Program-made: the position numbers and the translations under genes
The notes under the pieces: model-generated
Database searches by the model: none
Told to the model about the DNA's origin: nothing
Seen by the model: the letters and a program-made list of their open reading frames with translations, nothing else
Shown here: piece by piece, positions 1 through 64,000 of the stretch
Layout: every line of letters starts with the position of its first letter
Numbering within the stretch: the first letter of the stretch is position 1
DNA from: Haematococcus lacustris
Taxonomy: Eukaryota; Chlorophyta; Chlorophyceae; Chlamydomonadales; Haematococcaceae
Length of the DNA: 64,000 nt
Assembly (NCBI GenBank): GCA_030144725.1
Contig: JASKMD010000008.1
Location: 20,472,029-20,536,028, forward strand
Direction of reading: 5' to 3'

Positions 1-537
1 GAGGCAGGGGGTCGGCGGGGATGGTGATGGCCTCGCCCCTTGCCAACTATGGCAACAAAAGTTGTGTGAGCGTGAGGCAACCTGGTAGGCACCTCACCAA
101 CCACCCTTAGTCAGGGCTCAATCATTAGTCAGCGTGGATGACAGTGGACAGGCCTGCATGGATGACCCATGGCTGCTGGGCAGGCAAGGGGCTCCCTGAA
201 CTGAGAGGTGGGTTTGGGGGGTGGAGGGTGGTGGTAAACCTGGTGGCCTGCGCCCCTTGGCAACGCATGGGTTCATATCTTTCTTACGCCGATATGTTAG
301 TGTCTAGCTCTCTTGCTGTGCATTGCTTGTGTGGCTTGCCTCGCGGCACAACCCCGTATGTGTGTATGTGGTGTCATCACCAGTATAAACACCATCGTCA
401 TCACCACCACCACCACCACCACCACCATCTGCAACCCCCACCACATGTCAAAAACCTGTCCGCCCTGCTGCACGACACAGGTCTGGGAGTGGGTGAGGCT
501 GAGGGGAGGTGACCGGGTGCCGGGCTGCATGCCTCAC

Positions 538-3500
538 CCTGGTTGAGGCTGGCAGTCAGCAGCGGCCACAGCACGGCCAGCGCACACTCCAGCATGGCCA
601 TTGCGCGGTAGTAGCTAGCACCAGCCACAGCCCTGGCCTTGCCATCATCAAGGGACCTGGGGTGACCTATGACACGGCAGGGGGCGGGAGGGCGGGAGGT
701 CAGGAGGGCGCTGGGCGGGACACAGGGCCAGGGAGGGCCTGACCCTGAGTGGTGCCCAGGTGGCAGGGTGCAAGGGCAGGGTGGCGGTCATGGTCACGCT
801 CAGGTCAGGATACGCGCTGGGGCAGAGTCGGCTGTCACTGAGCTTTATCACACATTCAGCATCTGAGCAGCAGCATGAGGCCAAGTCGACCTCGCTTTGT
901 ACTGTCATGTACTGTGCCTGCCTGCTTGTATCATAGTCATTTGCCTGCCTGCCTGCTGCCAGACTGCCGCCTGCCTGCCTGGCAGAGCCGTCTTGTGAAC
1001 CGCTCCAGGGACGCCCCTGCCCTCCCCTGCCCTCCCCTGTCCCAGGGCCTAGCATTCATGCTGCTCTATTGGCCTATCTAACCCCTATCGGCCTATCTTT
1101 CTAACCCCTGCCCTCCGACTGTCAGCACTCCACCATTATGCCTGCTACCTTATGATCCTCCCTACCCTCCCCCTCTCACCACCTGCTGCCTCCCTCCCTC
1201 CCTGACCCGCCCCTACCATGCCCCCCGCCCCCCGTCTCACCCTTACACTCAAGATCATCCACGTGGTACACCAGCTTCAGTGGGTTCTTGGCAACCCCCT
1301 CCAGCAGGTCCAGGACATGCCTGGCCATGCTCAGGTTGATGGACGCCTCCTTAGGTCTGCCACCCAGCCTGCTGCTGCCACTGGGGTCTGGGGCATTGGT
1401 AGGGGGGGCCTGCGGTGCAGGGGTTGGGGGCCAGAGGGCGTGTTGGGCAGCTAAGGGTGGTGATGATAGCCTACTAGGCATGGGCCTGCCCCCTGGCCTG
1501 CTGCCCCGGAGGTAACTGCCTTTCTGGCAGCTACTGAGATGCACCTGCCGGGATAGTTGCTGCACTGGACTGCTGATTTGCGCATGCCATGTGATGATGT
1601 GTGCTGATGAATGCTGATGGACTACGATGGCAACGATAATGATGCTACCCTACTGCCGTGACGCCACCTGCCCACAACCTCCATAGCCACACTCCTCAAC
1701 GCCAAGCTGCCCCCTATGGCCCCCCTGCAACCGATTCCCTGAGCAGCTTTCCATGCCCAAGCAGCTGTAGCATGCTGACGGTAACAACGTGCAGAAAGCT
1801 ACTCCCAGCTACCACTGCCAGGATAGGGCATAGCAATGCAGCACCTTAAGGACCCTCCACAGCCAGCATCGGCCCAGTCATCAAGGTGCCACAACAATGC
1901 CTGATACATAGCATCCACCTCTCTTGTGCAGCACTTCAACGTCTTGTGCAGACCTTTGACCCTTTCGAGGTGCCCTTTGGAGGTGCGAGAGTGATGTGGC
2001 AGAGTAACACGCTGGTATAAGCAGGTATGAGCTGGTGCGAGCCCACTCAAATTGGGGTGGGCATCGAGGGCCACTCAGATTGGGGTGAGAGGCAGCTGAA
2101 CAAACGCAGGGCCACCAGGCCTGCAGGCTGGAAGCCCCCAGCAGGGCAGGTGGATCTCCGCCTATTGCGCCCAGCCTGGAGCCAGCAGCGTGACCAGCCA
2201 GTGAGGGGCATGATGTGGTGCCCGGTAGTGGCCCTCCGCACAAGTGCACTAAGGCTGAACAGGCAGCTGAGCAGGCAGCTGAGCCCACTGAGCCTACTGA
2301 GGGCAAGGCCAAGGGCAAGGCTCCTAAAGCAAAGCCAGCACCACAGCCAGGCAGGTGGGTAGACAGGGACTGCAATGCAGCGCTGAACATGCAGCGCATT
2401 GGGGAGAGCAAATGGCGCCCGCTGGAGCTGTGCTACTGGCCAGAGCAGGGGAAGCTGCCAGGCAAGGGCAAGGTGTACCCAGGCTTGGGGTACAAGCGGG
2501 TACGAGACAAGCCACCCAAGACCCAGCCCGCTGCGGCACAGTAGTGTGTGCCCCCCTTTGTTGAGCTGTCATTAGCTTACACTTAGCGCATGTTTGTCAT
2601 GCCAACTCTACATCATCGCCCTCCGGGGTCAGGCAATAGTGTCGGTGGTAGGCGATCATGACCATGTGTATGCCATGTATATGCCATGTATATGCCATTT
2701 GCATGGGAACTCCACACAAACAAAAACACCGCTTCGTAGAGGTCCACACTTAGTGTGCCACTGCAATGAAGGCTCTAGGTTGACGGCCAAGGTACTGACG
2801 GCAACAACGGTGTAAACCCACCATCATCCTGTCCATCAAGTGGAGATGAAGAGCATGGCATGCAGGCTGGCAGGGGTGGCACGCACCTGCCTGCAGAGCT
2901 GCTGCAGCAGGCTGAGCGCACACTGCTGCTTGAGCTGCACCAGCTGGGGCGAGGTGGGCGGCAGGGCCTGGATGATGCGCAGGCCTGCCTGGTAGCTGGG
3001 GCCAGCCCTGGACACGGCGACGGCTGCCTGCAGCAGCAGCAGGGGCAGCGGGGGGAGGGCCAGCCGGGGGCAGCAGCAGGCCTGGACACGGTGACGGCTG
3101 CCTGCATCAGGGCCAGAGGGCAGTGGGTGCAGCAGTGGGAGGGGCAGCGGGGGCAGCAGCAGCAGGGGCAGCGGGGGGAGGGCCAGCGGGGGGCAGCACA
3201 TGTGGCAGCAGCAGCAGGCCGCCACCCGGGGGCTGGGCCAGGTGGGGCAGTAGCAGCTGCAGTGATAGCAGTGGCCTTCAAGTGCCAAACGTCATAGGCC
3301 TTGTTGTCCTCTAACAGCAGCAGGAGTAGCAACGTGCCCATAGGGCAGCATCTCCACACCCTATCAATCCAGCCAACCAGCCAGCCAGCATGAAGATGGC
3401 CTCAGGGCCGGTAAGCAGGAGTCGACTCACCGCAGCTGCTGCCGCCCTCCAGGCGACCCCCTCTGGGTCCCTGCCTGCTGCCGCCCTCCCCTCGGCCCCC

Positions 3501-6500
3501 CAGGCAGCCACCAGGCCACTCAGCGCTTGACTCAGTTCCAGCAGCAGGGGACCCCCCCCAACGGGGCTGGACAGCAGCAGCAGCAGGGCGTTCAGCAGGG
3601 AGCCGGCTGCCTGCAGTCAGAGGGGCCGGCCACTGAGGGGCCTGGGGGCTGATGCAAGAGGTTGGCAACAGGGGGACAGGGGGAGGTTGGCAGCAGGGGC
3701 AGTTGGCAACAGGGCCAACAGGGGCATGGTAGGGGCGGGTCAGGGAGGGAGGGATGCAGCAGGGGGTGAGAGGGGGAGGGTAGGGAGGACCAGAAGGCAG
3801 CAGGCAGAATGGTAGAGTGCTGACAGCCAGGGGGCAGGGGGAGCTGGGAGGCCAATAGAGGTTAGATAGGCCAATAGGGCAGCATGAGTGCTAGGCCCTG
3901 GGACAGGGCAGGGCAGGGGGCAGCAGGCACAAAGTCAGCAGGCAGAATGGTAGCATGCTGATAGAATGGAATGACATGGCTAAACTCTGCTTCCTTGAAG
4001 TCTAGAGTACAAGTGTAGTGTATAGGACCTCACTTCCGCCGTCAATGTAAGTGTTGCCAACGTTGCCAATGTAACTGTTACCAATGAAGTCTCGAGAGTG
4101 AGGGTCGAGAGGGTCGAGAGCGAGTGTAAGTGGAGATACTACAGAGCGCGATGAAGGGCAAGAAGCGCAAGGGCGCGAAAGAGCCCAAACAGCCCAAGCC
4201 AGGTCAGGTGCAGGACCGCTTGTTGCGGTCAGCCTGGAGCAAGCGGTTTGAGGCGCAAGTGCGGGGGCTCATGTGGTGCCCTTGGCTGGCCCAGGCCACC
4301 CCTGGGAAGCTGGGCAAATGAGTGGACAGGGATTGCAACGCAGCCCTCAACCTCCAGCGGGCAGGGGAGGCCAAGTGGCGCCCACTGGAGCTGTGCAGGT
4401 GGCAACACCGAGGAAGACTTCCAGCCCAGGGCAAGGAGTACCCAGCACTGGGTTTTAAGATGCTGCGAGAGCGAGCCCCCAAGGCCCAAGCCCAGCAGCC
4501 AGTAGCACAGTAGCACGTGTGCACCGCATATGTGTGCCTACATCAGAGCATGTGTTTCATGCCAACATAGATTGCCTGGCCTTCGCAAGCGGGTTGGGGT
4601 AGTGAATCACGTAGTGGTACCGGATGCTTGCTGCATGCAAACAAACCGGATTCCAGATAACACAGCCCCTGCCCTGTAGTAATAGTAGGGGACCAACTGT
4701 GCTGATAGAATGCTGCCCCTGATACAAACCCCTCGCCCTCGCCCTCATTCTCATCATCTCACATCCTTGCGCAGGGGTGCTGCCTGCAGTGTGCTTGGCT
4801 GCCCATGCCCCATGCTGGCATGCAAGGCCAGGCTGACGCATGGCAGAGGCAAGGGTGGACAGTGGGTGCTGGGGCAGACAAGTCTCTCAGGGTGGGGGGT
4901 ATGACCTAGGGTGCCTGTCTGAAGGCACTCCCTGCAAGAAGCCCCAGCACCCGGGAGGGTAGCCCATGCAATGCCATGCAGAGCAGAGCGCCATGCGCAC
5001 AGCACAGTATTCTTCACACATATAGAAAGTGTCACGCCCTGCCCCTCTGCACCCTTCCACACGCCCTTCACCACATAAGGTCCCCTGGCCCTCTGCCCCC
5101 CTTCCCACCCACTGCTTCCGCGCCATCAAGGCTCAGCAGCCGTCTGCGGCAGTGCACACCACACAAGCGAGCGAGGCAGCCCAGCAGCTGCTGCAGCCGC
5201 TGCAGCTGGCAGGCGGAGAGCTGAGCCGCAGCTGGCCCCGCACCCAGCGAGGCCTGCGCATCGCTGCTAGCCCCGCTGCCTGATCCCTCACGCGGCAGCA
5301 GCAGAGCCGCCCGCTGGCCTGATGATGCGGGTAGCTGGGGCTGTTTTGACGCAGAGCTGAGGCCCTTGCCGGCAGCTGTAGCCGCCGAACCCCGCTGACT
5401 CCTTCTTAAGGAGGCTGGAGGGGAGCTGGCTGGACTGGGGTGTTTAGGCACTGCTGCTGCCTGGTGATGTCTGGTGCAGGGGGCCCGGGTGCTAGTGTGG
5501 GTGGCAGCAGCGGCCTGACCAGGGCTGGTGAGGGTGGTAAGGGCGGGGTCACGGTACCCCAGAGCCACCAGGGCGTCCAGCATGTCAGCCAGGCTGGGAA
5601 CCCAGAGGGCCTCTGCAGGGTCAGAGCCAGGGTCAAGGTAAGGGGTAGGGTCAGGGTTAGGGTCAGGGCCAGCATCAGGGTCAGGGCCTGGGTCATGGTC
5701 AGTGCCTGAGTCAGTGTCAGAGTCAGGGCCTGAGTCAGTGTCAGGGTTAGGGTCAGGGCCCAGGCTGCAGGCTGGTGATGGTGGTAAGGATGATAGATGG
5801 GTCAGGACCGAGTGTCTGGCCCCTGGGTGAGGTGTGAGGTGTGAGTAGGCCTTGTGCCCTCAGCGTGGCGTGGAGAGGCCGGCCTTGAGCTTAGTCCCTG
5901 AGCTGGCAGTAGTCTATCTGCCCAAAGCGTGTGTCAGCCACACCGCTCACCTCCAGTCTCTGGCAGCTGCTCATAGTATGTCATTAGCTGAGCAGCGGCC
6001 AAGGCAGGTGCGGCCCCTTGGCCCCTCCAGACAGTGCTGCGTCCAGGTCAGCGGCAGTCTCGAAAGGGTTAGGACCACGCAAGTCAGGACCACGCATGAC
6101 GTCAGTATCCTGCAAGCCCCACCCGCCCTAAGCACTGCATGCAGTTGCTGCACTGCGCGCCACTTAATCGGCACTCGAGGATACAGCCACCCCACCCAAC
6201 CAGGAGAAGGGCGGTGGTCAAGGTAAGGGATGGACGCCAAGGGTGGTGCTGCATCAGCCCGCTGAGGGCAAGCAAAGGTGTAAGCAATGCCCTCTTTCCC
6301 CTCCCACTGCCTCGCTGCCCCCTCCCCGCAAGGTCAGACTGGAGGGGGTGGGTACGGAGACCTGCTGCTCTCTGCACCAGGCCAGCTGCTGCTGCTGAGC
6401 CAGGGTCAGCTACTCAGCAGCTCCTGCTCAGCAGTGTGGAGGGCCAGGGCATTGCACATTGCGGTGCCATCATGTACACCCTAACCTGAGGGGCTGGCTG

Positions 6501-7489
6501 CAAGGCATGACTGTTGATGTGCTGTAGTAGAGGCTGCCTGGGGCGTCAACTGCCCAGCAAATGCACATAGATGGTGAGAAGCTGGGTGGAAGCTGCTGCC
6601 CCCTGGGGCCACTCACAGGAATAACAGGTACAGGACCTCTTTCCGGGCACCCTGGTGCTCCAGCACCAGCCCCAGCTGCAGCAGCTGCTCGTATGCAGTC
6701 TCGGGTGCAGTGATAGCCACTGGCCCATCTTCCTCGTGCCACTGAAGCACTCCCAGCTCAGATGTAACACCATCATGGTCCTGAGTGGCAATACAGCATT
6801 GGTGTTGCAACTTGCAGCTGACGTGCTGAGCACAGGGAAGAAACTAGGAAAAATGGTGTGGCCTGACCTCTTGGGCTGGCTGCAAAACGAGGCAGTTGAT
6901 GTGCTGTGGTGGAGGATCCTTTTCCGCAGAATCTTTCGCCGCATCCTGTAAGCTGGACAGGTCCACGTCCTGCATTACCACCAAAAGGTGTACACAGCTC
7001 TGACATGATAGATTAGACAGCCATGGAAGCAATGGTTGCTCCAATCCTAGACTAGATGGTACACCAAAGGGACAGGTCAATATCTTCACCTCAGGGTCTG
7101 AAGTATCGTCTGATAGCTTGGCCTCAAGCAACACCTTTTTCCTCTCTTCTCGGTCTATCCGACTCTGCAGCCGGCGCTCCAAAAAGCTGCATGCGGAACG
7201 CGACGAACTTGCACTCCATTGAGATTTGCTCAATAACTGCCCTCGTACTGCTGCACATCTGCTGACCTGACCATACTGCTGCTCCTGCCTTGATGCTACT
7301 GCTCACAACATGTCTCTGGTCATTGCTCCTGCCCTGCTGCCGTCGGATGCGTGAGTGGGTGAGGCAGGGATTGTCAACGTTTTGCAAAATATTATCTAAG
7401 TTGGTATTTCGGCAACGATGTTGCAGTCGCGACATACATTTTCTTAAGTCCCACCCGACCCAATAATGCACTGTATCACTATAGCGCAT
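538..7489 (-). CDS. Unidentified large multi-exon gene, 3' end off the left edge
   Basis: Seven exons at the 5' end join in phase on the minus strand: 7489-7307 (ATG at 7489), 7236-7090, 6969-6868, 6780-6617, 6036-5951, 5612-5520 and 5414-5109, giving about 360 codons. Further exons are supported at 3610-3431, 3027-2887, 1356-1241 and 656-538, but some joins between them are unresolved, so exons are missing from the model. The product is rich in Leu, Ala and Gln and looks alpha-helical, with stretches such as VPSLADMLDALVALGYRDP, LSACQLQRLQQLLGCLARL and LQLGLVLEHQGARKEVLYLL. This recalls helical-repeat proteins (TPR, OPR or FASTK/RAP type), but no signature residue lets me name it. Two Fanzor relics lie in its introns, both antisense to it. 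Seen: frames, splice sites and phases. Inferred: one gene. Function unknown. Confidence 0.5.
1945..2797 (+). mobile_element. Fanzor-like (eukaryotic TnpB) relic, copy A
   Basis: The decayed reading frame holds LLRPAWSQQRDQPVRGMMWC, then an Ala/Lys/Pro-rich region, then the RuvC-III type signature VDRDCNAALNMQR (from about 2359) and a Trp/Pro-rich C-terminus ending at TAG (2542-2544). DRDxNAAxN is the C-terminal signature of TnpB and Fanzor nucleases. About 250 bp of conserved non-coding DNA follows to the element end ...GCCAAGGTACTG (2797). The 5' flank has the family leader (GCGAGAGTGATGTGGC...). RuvC-I and -II are missing, so the copy is dead. It sits in an intron of the minus-strand gene, antisense to it. 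Confidence 0.7.
4130..4515 (+). pseudogene. Fanzor-like relic, second subfamily (copy B), in-frame stop
   Basis: A basic, NLS-like start (GKKRKGAKEPKQPKP) is joined directly to LLRSAWSKRFEAQVRGLMWC and, after a TGA at 4319-4321 where related copies have Trp, to VDRDCNAALNLQRAGEAKW and a C-terminus ending PVAQ at TAG. The core of the nuclease is absent. The 3' flank to about 4710 is shared with the relic at 17087-17240. It is antisense to the minus-strand gene. Confidence 0.65.
5109..7489 (-). CDS. Best-supported 5' part of the minus-strand gene (7 phased exons)
   Basis: Exon lengths are 183, 147, 102, 164, 86, 93 and 306 nt. Donors GTGAGC, GTGAAG, GTCAGG, GTGAGT, GTGAGC, GTCAGG and GTGGGA and AG acceptors leave phases 0,0,0,2,1,1,1 that fit each following exon. 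The start ATG at 7489 is inferred from the open frame and the absence of an earlier exon before the divergent HAD gene. The last exon is Ala/Ser-rich and ends in a Leu/Arg-rich helix-like segment. No transit peptide or membrane segment is obvious. Confidence 0.5.
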
Positions 7490-7868
7490 TGACAGGAAGA
7501 GTCAGTGCGGTGTCGCAATGTCCACATGGGTGGTGCCCACTGGTCTTTATGTGGCGACCATGACGGGGGCGACCATGTATGGACGCTCGCATTACCATTT
7601 GCCAACAGCCTATGAGCCTGTGTAAGCCTATGATAGCATGATGCAGAAGTGCCGCCTGCAGAAGCCCATCTCATATATTTGCTGCATACCGTTTCCACAG
7701 TAACAGCATCAATAAGTAGAACGCAGGGTTACCTAACCCAGCTTGTTTTGATTCAGAGTCAGCAAAAATGCGAAGATGTTTTGTTTCAAACTTCAAGGCA
7801 TGTCACCAGCCAAGTCATCAGTCCTGACGCGCGCGTACTTGATAGTAGCAGCATAACAAGTACCCACA
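7490..7868. promoter_or_regulatory. Divergent intergenic region, candidate bidirectional promoter
   Basis: This is the 379 bp between the inferred ATG of the minus-strand gene and the ATG of the HAD gene. No coding stretch or repeat stands out, and I could not assign a TATA box with confidence. The promoter role follows only from the head-to-head arrangement. Confidence 0.35.
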
Positions 7869-9227
7869 ATGCTTGTCCGCATGTCGACGTGCTCGCGCCT
7901 CCCCGCTCCTCAAAAGCAGAGCCCAGTGCAGCTCAGCCGTGTCGCAGCATTGTCTCCGTCACGAATGCCATGCCGCTTCGTTTGCTACGCCAGCACCTCT
8001 GCGGTCACCAGCCGAATAGTGGAGAAGCCGGTGGAGCTTGAGCTGCTGGCGCTCCCGCCCATGGAGCATCCAGGTGGGAAACACGCTCTTGTCCTTTGCC
8101 TCTGCTAGGGTTATACCCAACAGGATCTTCTCCCCACGGTATGGCAGCAACGTAGTAGCGACCCGTGGTGCAACGTGGTACACGGCGTGCTCCTGCAGTG
8201 GATGACGTCTCTCTCGCAAATCCGCTGAAGCGCGCTGAGCGCCTTAGTACTAGCTGGTTTGGCGTCATCATGGAGTGGGAGGGCGTCCTGGTGCAGGATA
8301 CATTCGAAGTGCACAGCCAGGCGTGGCTTAAGGTCGCTGCAGAGTTCGGCTTCCCACGGCCCCTGGGACATTTGTTTAGGTGGGTGCTGTTCTGGAGAGA
8401 TGGAGTAGGTGCTCGCTCTTGACGCGCTACTAGGTGATGGAATAGGTGCTCGCTCTTGACGCGCTGATTTTCTGCTGCAGACGGTTCAAGGGTTGCCGGG
8501 ATGACCTTGTGGTCAGTCGCATCCTGAAGTGGACACAAAATCCCACGGAGACCAAGCAAATAGCCCGAAGAAAGCAGGCGGTGTATGAGGAGCTCATGGG
8601 TGGCAGGCACCCCGCAGAGATCCTGGAAGCTCGTCAGTTCCTTGAAACCCTGCAGCGGTGGGTGCGCAACGAGAGACGAAGCAACTTAATGATATTTATG
8701 AGCTACGGTCATGATTACAGAGTGTGTGCTGATGCCCCTCTTGTTGCAGATACAACATCCCTATCGCCCTGGCCTGCAGTTTGCCAGGCGCACGTGTGCG
8801 AGAGGACCTCAAGCGATACAATTTGGCTCAGTTCTTTGACGCCGTGGTCACAGCTGAGGACAGCGGTGCCCCTGAGGTTGAGTACTACTACAGCTATGCA
8901 GCGCAGCTTATAGGACGTCCATCCATGCGCTGTGTGGTTGTTGGAGAGTCCAACACGTCTGTGGAAGCAGCTCACGAGCTGGGCATGAAGTCAGTAATTG
9001 TCACTGGCTGCAAGCCAGTATTTGATTTCGTGTCAGCCGACCTCGTCGTGCGGAACATGTCACAAATCACCCTCTTCAACATGAAGCGCCTCTTTAGCGT
9101 GGAGAATGCCTGCCCTCCCCGGTCCTTGGAGGAGGAGGGAGAGGAGGACAGCTCAGAAGTGGATGACCCAGAGCTGGACATGTTTGAGCCGTACGCCTTG
9201 TCAGCAGGTGCCTTCCATAATTTGTAG
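7869..9227 (+). CDS. HAD-like protein of the plant PyrP2 type, probably plastid
   Basis: Four exons (7869-8073, 8199-8379, 8481-8657, 8750-9227) join in phase to encode 346 aa ending at TAG. The first ~45 residues are rich in Ser, Arg and Ala with almost no acids, as in a chloroplast transit peptide. The body matches the HAD-fold layout I recall for Arabidopsis At4g11570 (5-amino-6-(5-phosphoribitylamino)uracil phosphatase, riboflavin synthesis): FGVIMEWEGVLVQD around residue 94, a cap helix region, an IALACS segment, EDSGAPEVEYYYSYAAQL, and CVVVGESNTSVEAAHELGM. The classical HAD residues are replaced: motif I is EWEG instead of DxDG, the motif III Lys is not visible (SGAPE where the plant protein has GKPDPE), and motif IV reads GESN. 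An acidic tail follows (EEEGEEDSSEVDD). Substrate is inferred from family resemblance only, and activity is doubtful. Alternative: a non-catalytic or regulatory HAD paralogue. Confidence 0.82.
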
Positions 9228-10064
9228 CACGAGTGTGGACAGATGACCGGGCACGATGGCTTGTGAGCATCCCTAACACTCACCCACTGCAGCAGGACGG
9301 AAGGTGTGAGCAATAGCTTGCTACATGGTCGTGGATCGGTTAGATGTGCAGGCAGCTACCTGAGCAGGCGACACACATTCGAGGGGTGGTGAGAGGTGAG
9401 AGGCGCAACGGTGAGGGTGTCATGACGGGAGTGGGTAGAGAGTCAGTTGCGATGAGGAGTATTAGGAACTGTGATCACTACAGGCGTTGTCTGTGTGGGT
9501 TGGTGTGGCTGTAGGCGATGGGCCTGCTGATGTACAACAGGTGTGCACGCGAATGTACCATACAGGGTTGTAGCACTCATTTGTTTGGTGTGAAGGTGGG
9601 AGTGGGGTGGAGCATGTGATTCTTTACAAGATTGGGTGTGGGGTGTGGTCCAGCAGGTGGTCACCTCAGTCAAGGGGAAAAGGTAGATGGCCCAGAGGGT
9701 GTCAGAGGTGCTTGGACCTGCAATGTACAGTCTGGACAGGAGGTTTGTACACAGTGGGAGGGTCAACCCTTGCATGTGTGCGGCGTAGAGTTAGCAGTGA
9801 GCACATGCATTGCTGACAACTGCAGGCTGGCTGGCTAATGAACCTGTATGTTTTGAACAGATTGGTCATTGTATGGCTGTGTAAAACAAGGGGCTACGAA
9901 GTTGAGGACTGCCACTGAGAGGTGCATGAGTGCTGACATATATATACATGCTGACATCCCTAGCAAGAGGGCTGGGCTGGACATGGCATATCAATGCGCC
10001 ACACAAATGTCTGATAGGCATGTTGATTACAGTGCATCAATTCATAAGGTTCTACAAAAATGGC
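9228..10064 (+). other. 3' UTR of the HAD gene and intergenic DNA up to the gap
   Basis: No coding stretch is convincing here. A TGTAA pentamer, the usual poly(A) signal of volvocine algae, lies at 9880-9884 and would give a ~650-nt 3' UTR, a length common in these algae. The assignment is tentative. Confidence 0.35.
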
Positions 10065-10564
10065 NNNNNNNNNNNNNNNNNNNNNNNNNNNNNNNNNNNN
10101 NNNNNNNNNNNNNNNNNNNNNNNNNNNNNNNNNNNNNNNNNNNNNNNNNNNNNNNNNNNNNNNNNNNNNNNNNNNNNNNNNNNNNNNNNNNNNNNNNNNN
10201 NNNNNNNNNNNNNNNNNNNNNNNNNNNNNNNNNNNNNNNNNNNNNNNNNNNNNNNNNNNNNNNNNNNNNNNNNNNNNNNNNNNNNNNNNNNNNNNNNNNN
10301 NNNNNNNNNNNNNNNNNNNNNNNNNNNNNNNNNNNNNNNNNNNNNNNNNNNNNNNNNNNNNNNNNNNNNNNNNNNNNNNNNNNNNNNNNNNNNNNNNNNN
10401 NNNNNNNNNNNNNNNNNNNNNNNNNNNNNNNNNNNNNNNNNNNNNNNNNNNNNNNNNNNNNNNNNNNNNNNNNNNNNNNNNNNNNNNNNNNNNNNNNNNN
10501 NNNNNNNNNNNNNNNNNNNNNNNNNNNNNNNNNNNNNNNNNNNNNNNNNNNNNNNNNNNNNNNN
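10065..10564. other. Assembly gap of exactly 500 N
   Basis: The round size suggests a fixed-length scaffold gap, so the true length is unknown. It sits just upstream of the first recognisable exon of the EML-PLAT gene, whose N-terminal part is not present in the window. Confidence 0.98.
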
Positions 10565-11008
10565 GAGTTAATCACCATCAGCAGCAGCCGCCAGTGGTGA
10601 TGTTCAGGTTCAGGAATGAGGCAGTGCATTGGACTGGGGACGTTGGAGTAAGGGTTTGTGGAGGTATTGCTGTAAGCGGCGCCCAATGGCTCACGTTGCC
10701 CCATGTGTGTCCTGGCCTGACCCTCCTTCGCGGTGTGGCCTGTCCCCACCTGCCCCTGCTGCTCTGACCCCTGACCCAATCATGAAGCACCTTCTGCAGC
10801 CTGATCAATACTCCCGGGCTTGTGTGTTAAGGGGCTGCACTGCACCAGGCACCAGGCGCCATATGGTGGCGCCTGGTGGCCCTGCATAGGGTGGCCCTGC
10901 ACTGCACCAGGCGCCATATGCACAGGAGGGCAGTGGCAGCTCTTAGCAGCTCATCAGCCCAGGCGTATGTGTCAAGGGGCTAGGCTGGTCTGCCCTGCCC
11001 TGCACCAG
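10565..11008. other. Gap flank: no exon recognised, contains a perfect inverted repeat
   Basis: Two 12-bp perfect arms (10850-10861 and 10867-10878, CACCAGGCGCCA and its complement) flank a 5-bp loop; a further partial copy of the arm lies near 10905-10920. No reading frame with splice signals was found. Confidence 0.6.

Positions 11009-64000
<52,992 letters not shown>

Noticed and set aside
2860..3297. Gln/Gly-rich plus-strand frame that looks like a collagen-like protein
   Set aside because: The opposite strand has a better exon (3027-2887) with splice sites and non-repetitive sequence.
6100..6490. Additional minus-strand exons in this interval
   Set aside because: The frames lack consistent splice borders; exon 6780-6617 joins directly and in phase to 6036-5951.

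Overview
The window looks like nuclear DNA of a green alga, most likely Chlamydomonadales (Chlamydomonas/Haematococcus-like). Support: GC-rich sequence, genes cut into many ~100-nt exons by GTGAGT...CAG introns, a TGTAA poly(A)-type pentamer, a plastid-type leader on a nuclear gene, dense GC-rich microsatellites (CCTG, CCCA, CCCCA, CTG, CCCCCT) and algal Fanzor (eukaryotic TnpB) relics. The species is inferred. A 500-N assembly gap lies at 10065-10564.

Layout. (1) 538-7489, minus strand: an unidentified Leu/Ala-rich multi-exon gene whose 5' exons join in frame; it runs off the left edge. (2) 7490-7868: 379-bp divergent promoter interval. (3) 7869-9227, plus strand: a complete four-exon gene for a predicted plastid HAD-superfamily protein of the plant PyrP2 type, 346 aa. 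(4) 11009-64000, plus strand: one very large gene, open at both ends. I could place 97 exons whose splice phases all agree (9,541 nt, about 3,180 residues). It starts with the C-terminal part of an EML (EMAP-like) WD40 beta-propeller region and continues into at least 20 tandem PLAT/LH2 domains, the architecture of LOXHD1. Two inter-PLAT linkers carry DxDxDG calcium-type loops. EML proteins bind microtubules, PLAT domains bind lipid or protein at membranes, and LOXHD1 is a stereocilia protein, so a membrane-microtubule linker of the flagellum is a reasonable hypothesis.

The introns are full of mobile and repeated DNA: at least ten relics of one Fanzor-like family, all antisense to their host gene and ending at the same base, a second Fanzor-like subfamily, a 561-bp hAT-type MITE with a perfect 8-bp target duplication, large microsatellites (the biggest is about 180 copies of CCTG), and several duplications of splice sites or exon fragments. 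Despite this the PLAT reading frame is intact.

Limits: exon boundaries come from reading frame, splice consensus and phase compatibility by eye; no search, alignment or transcript data were available.
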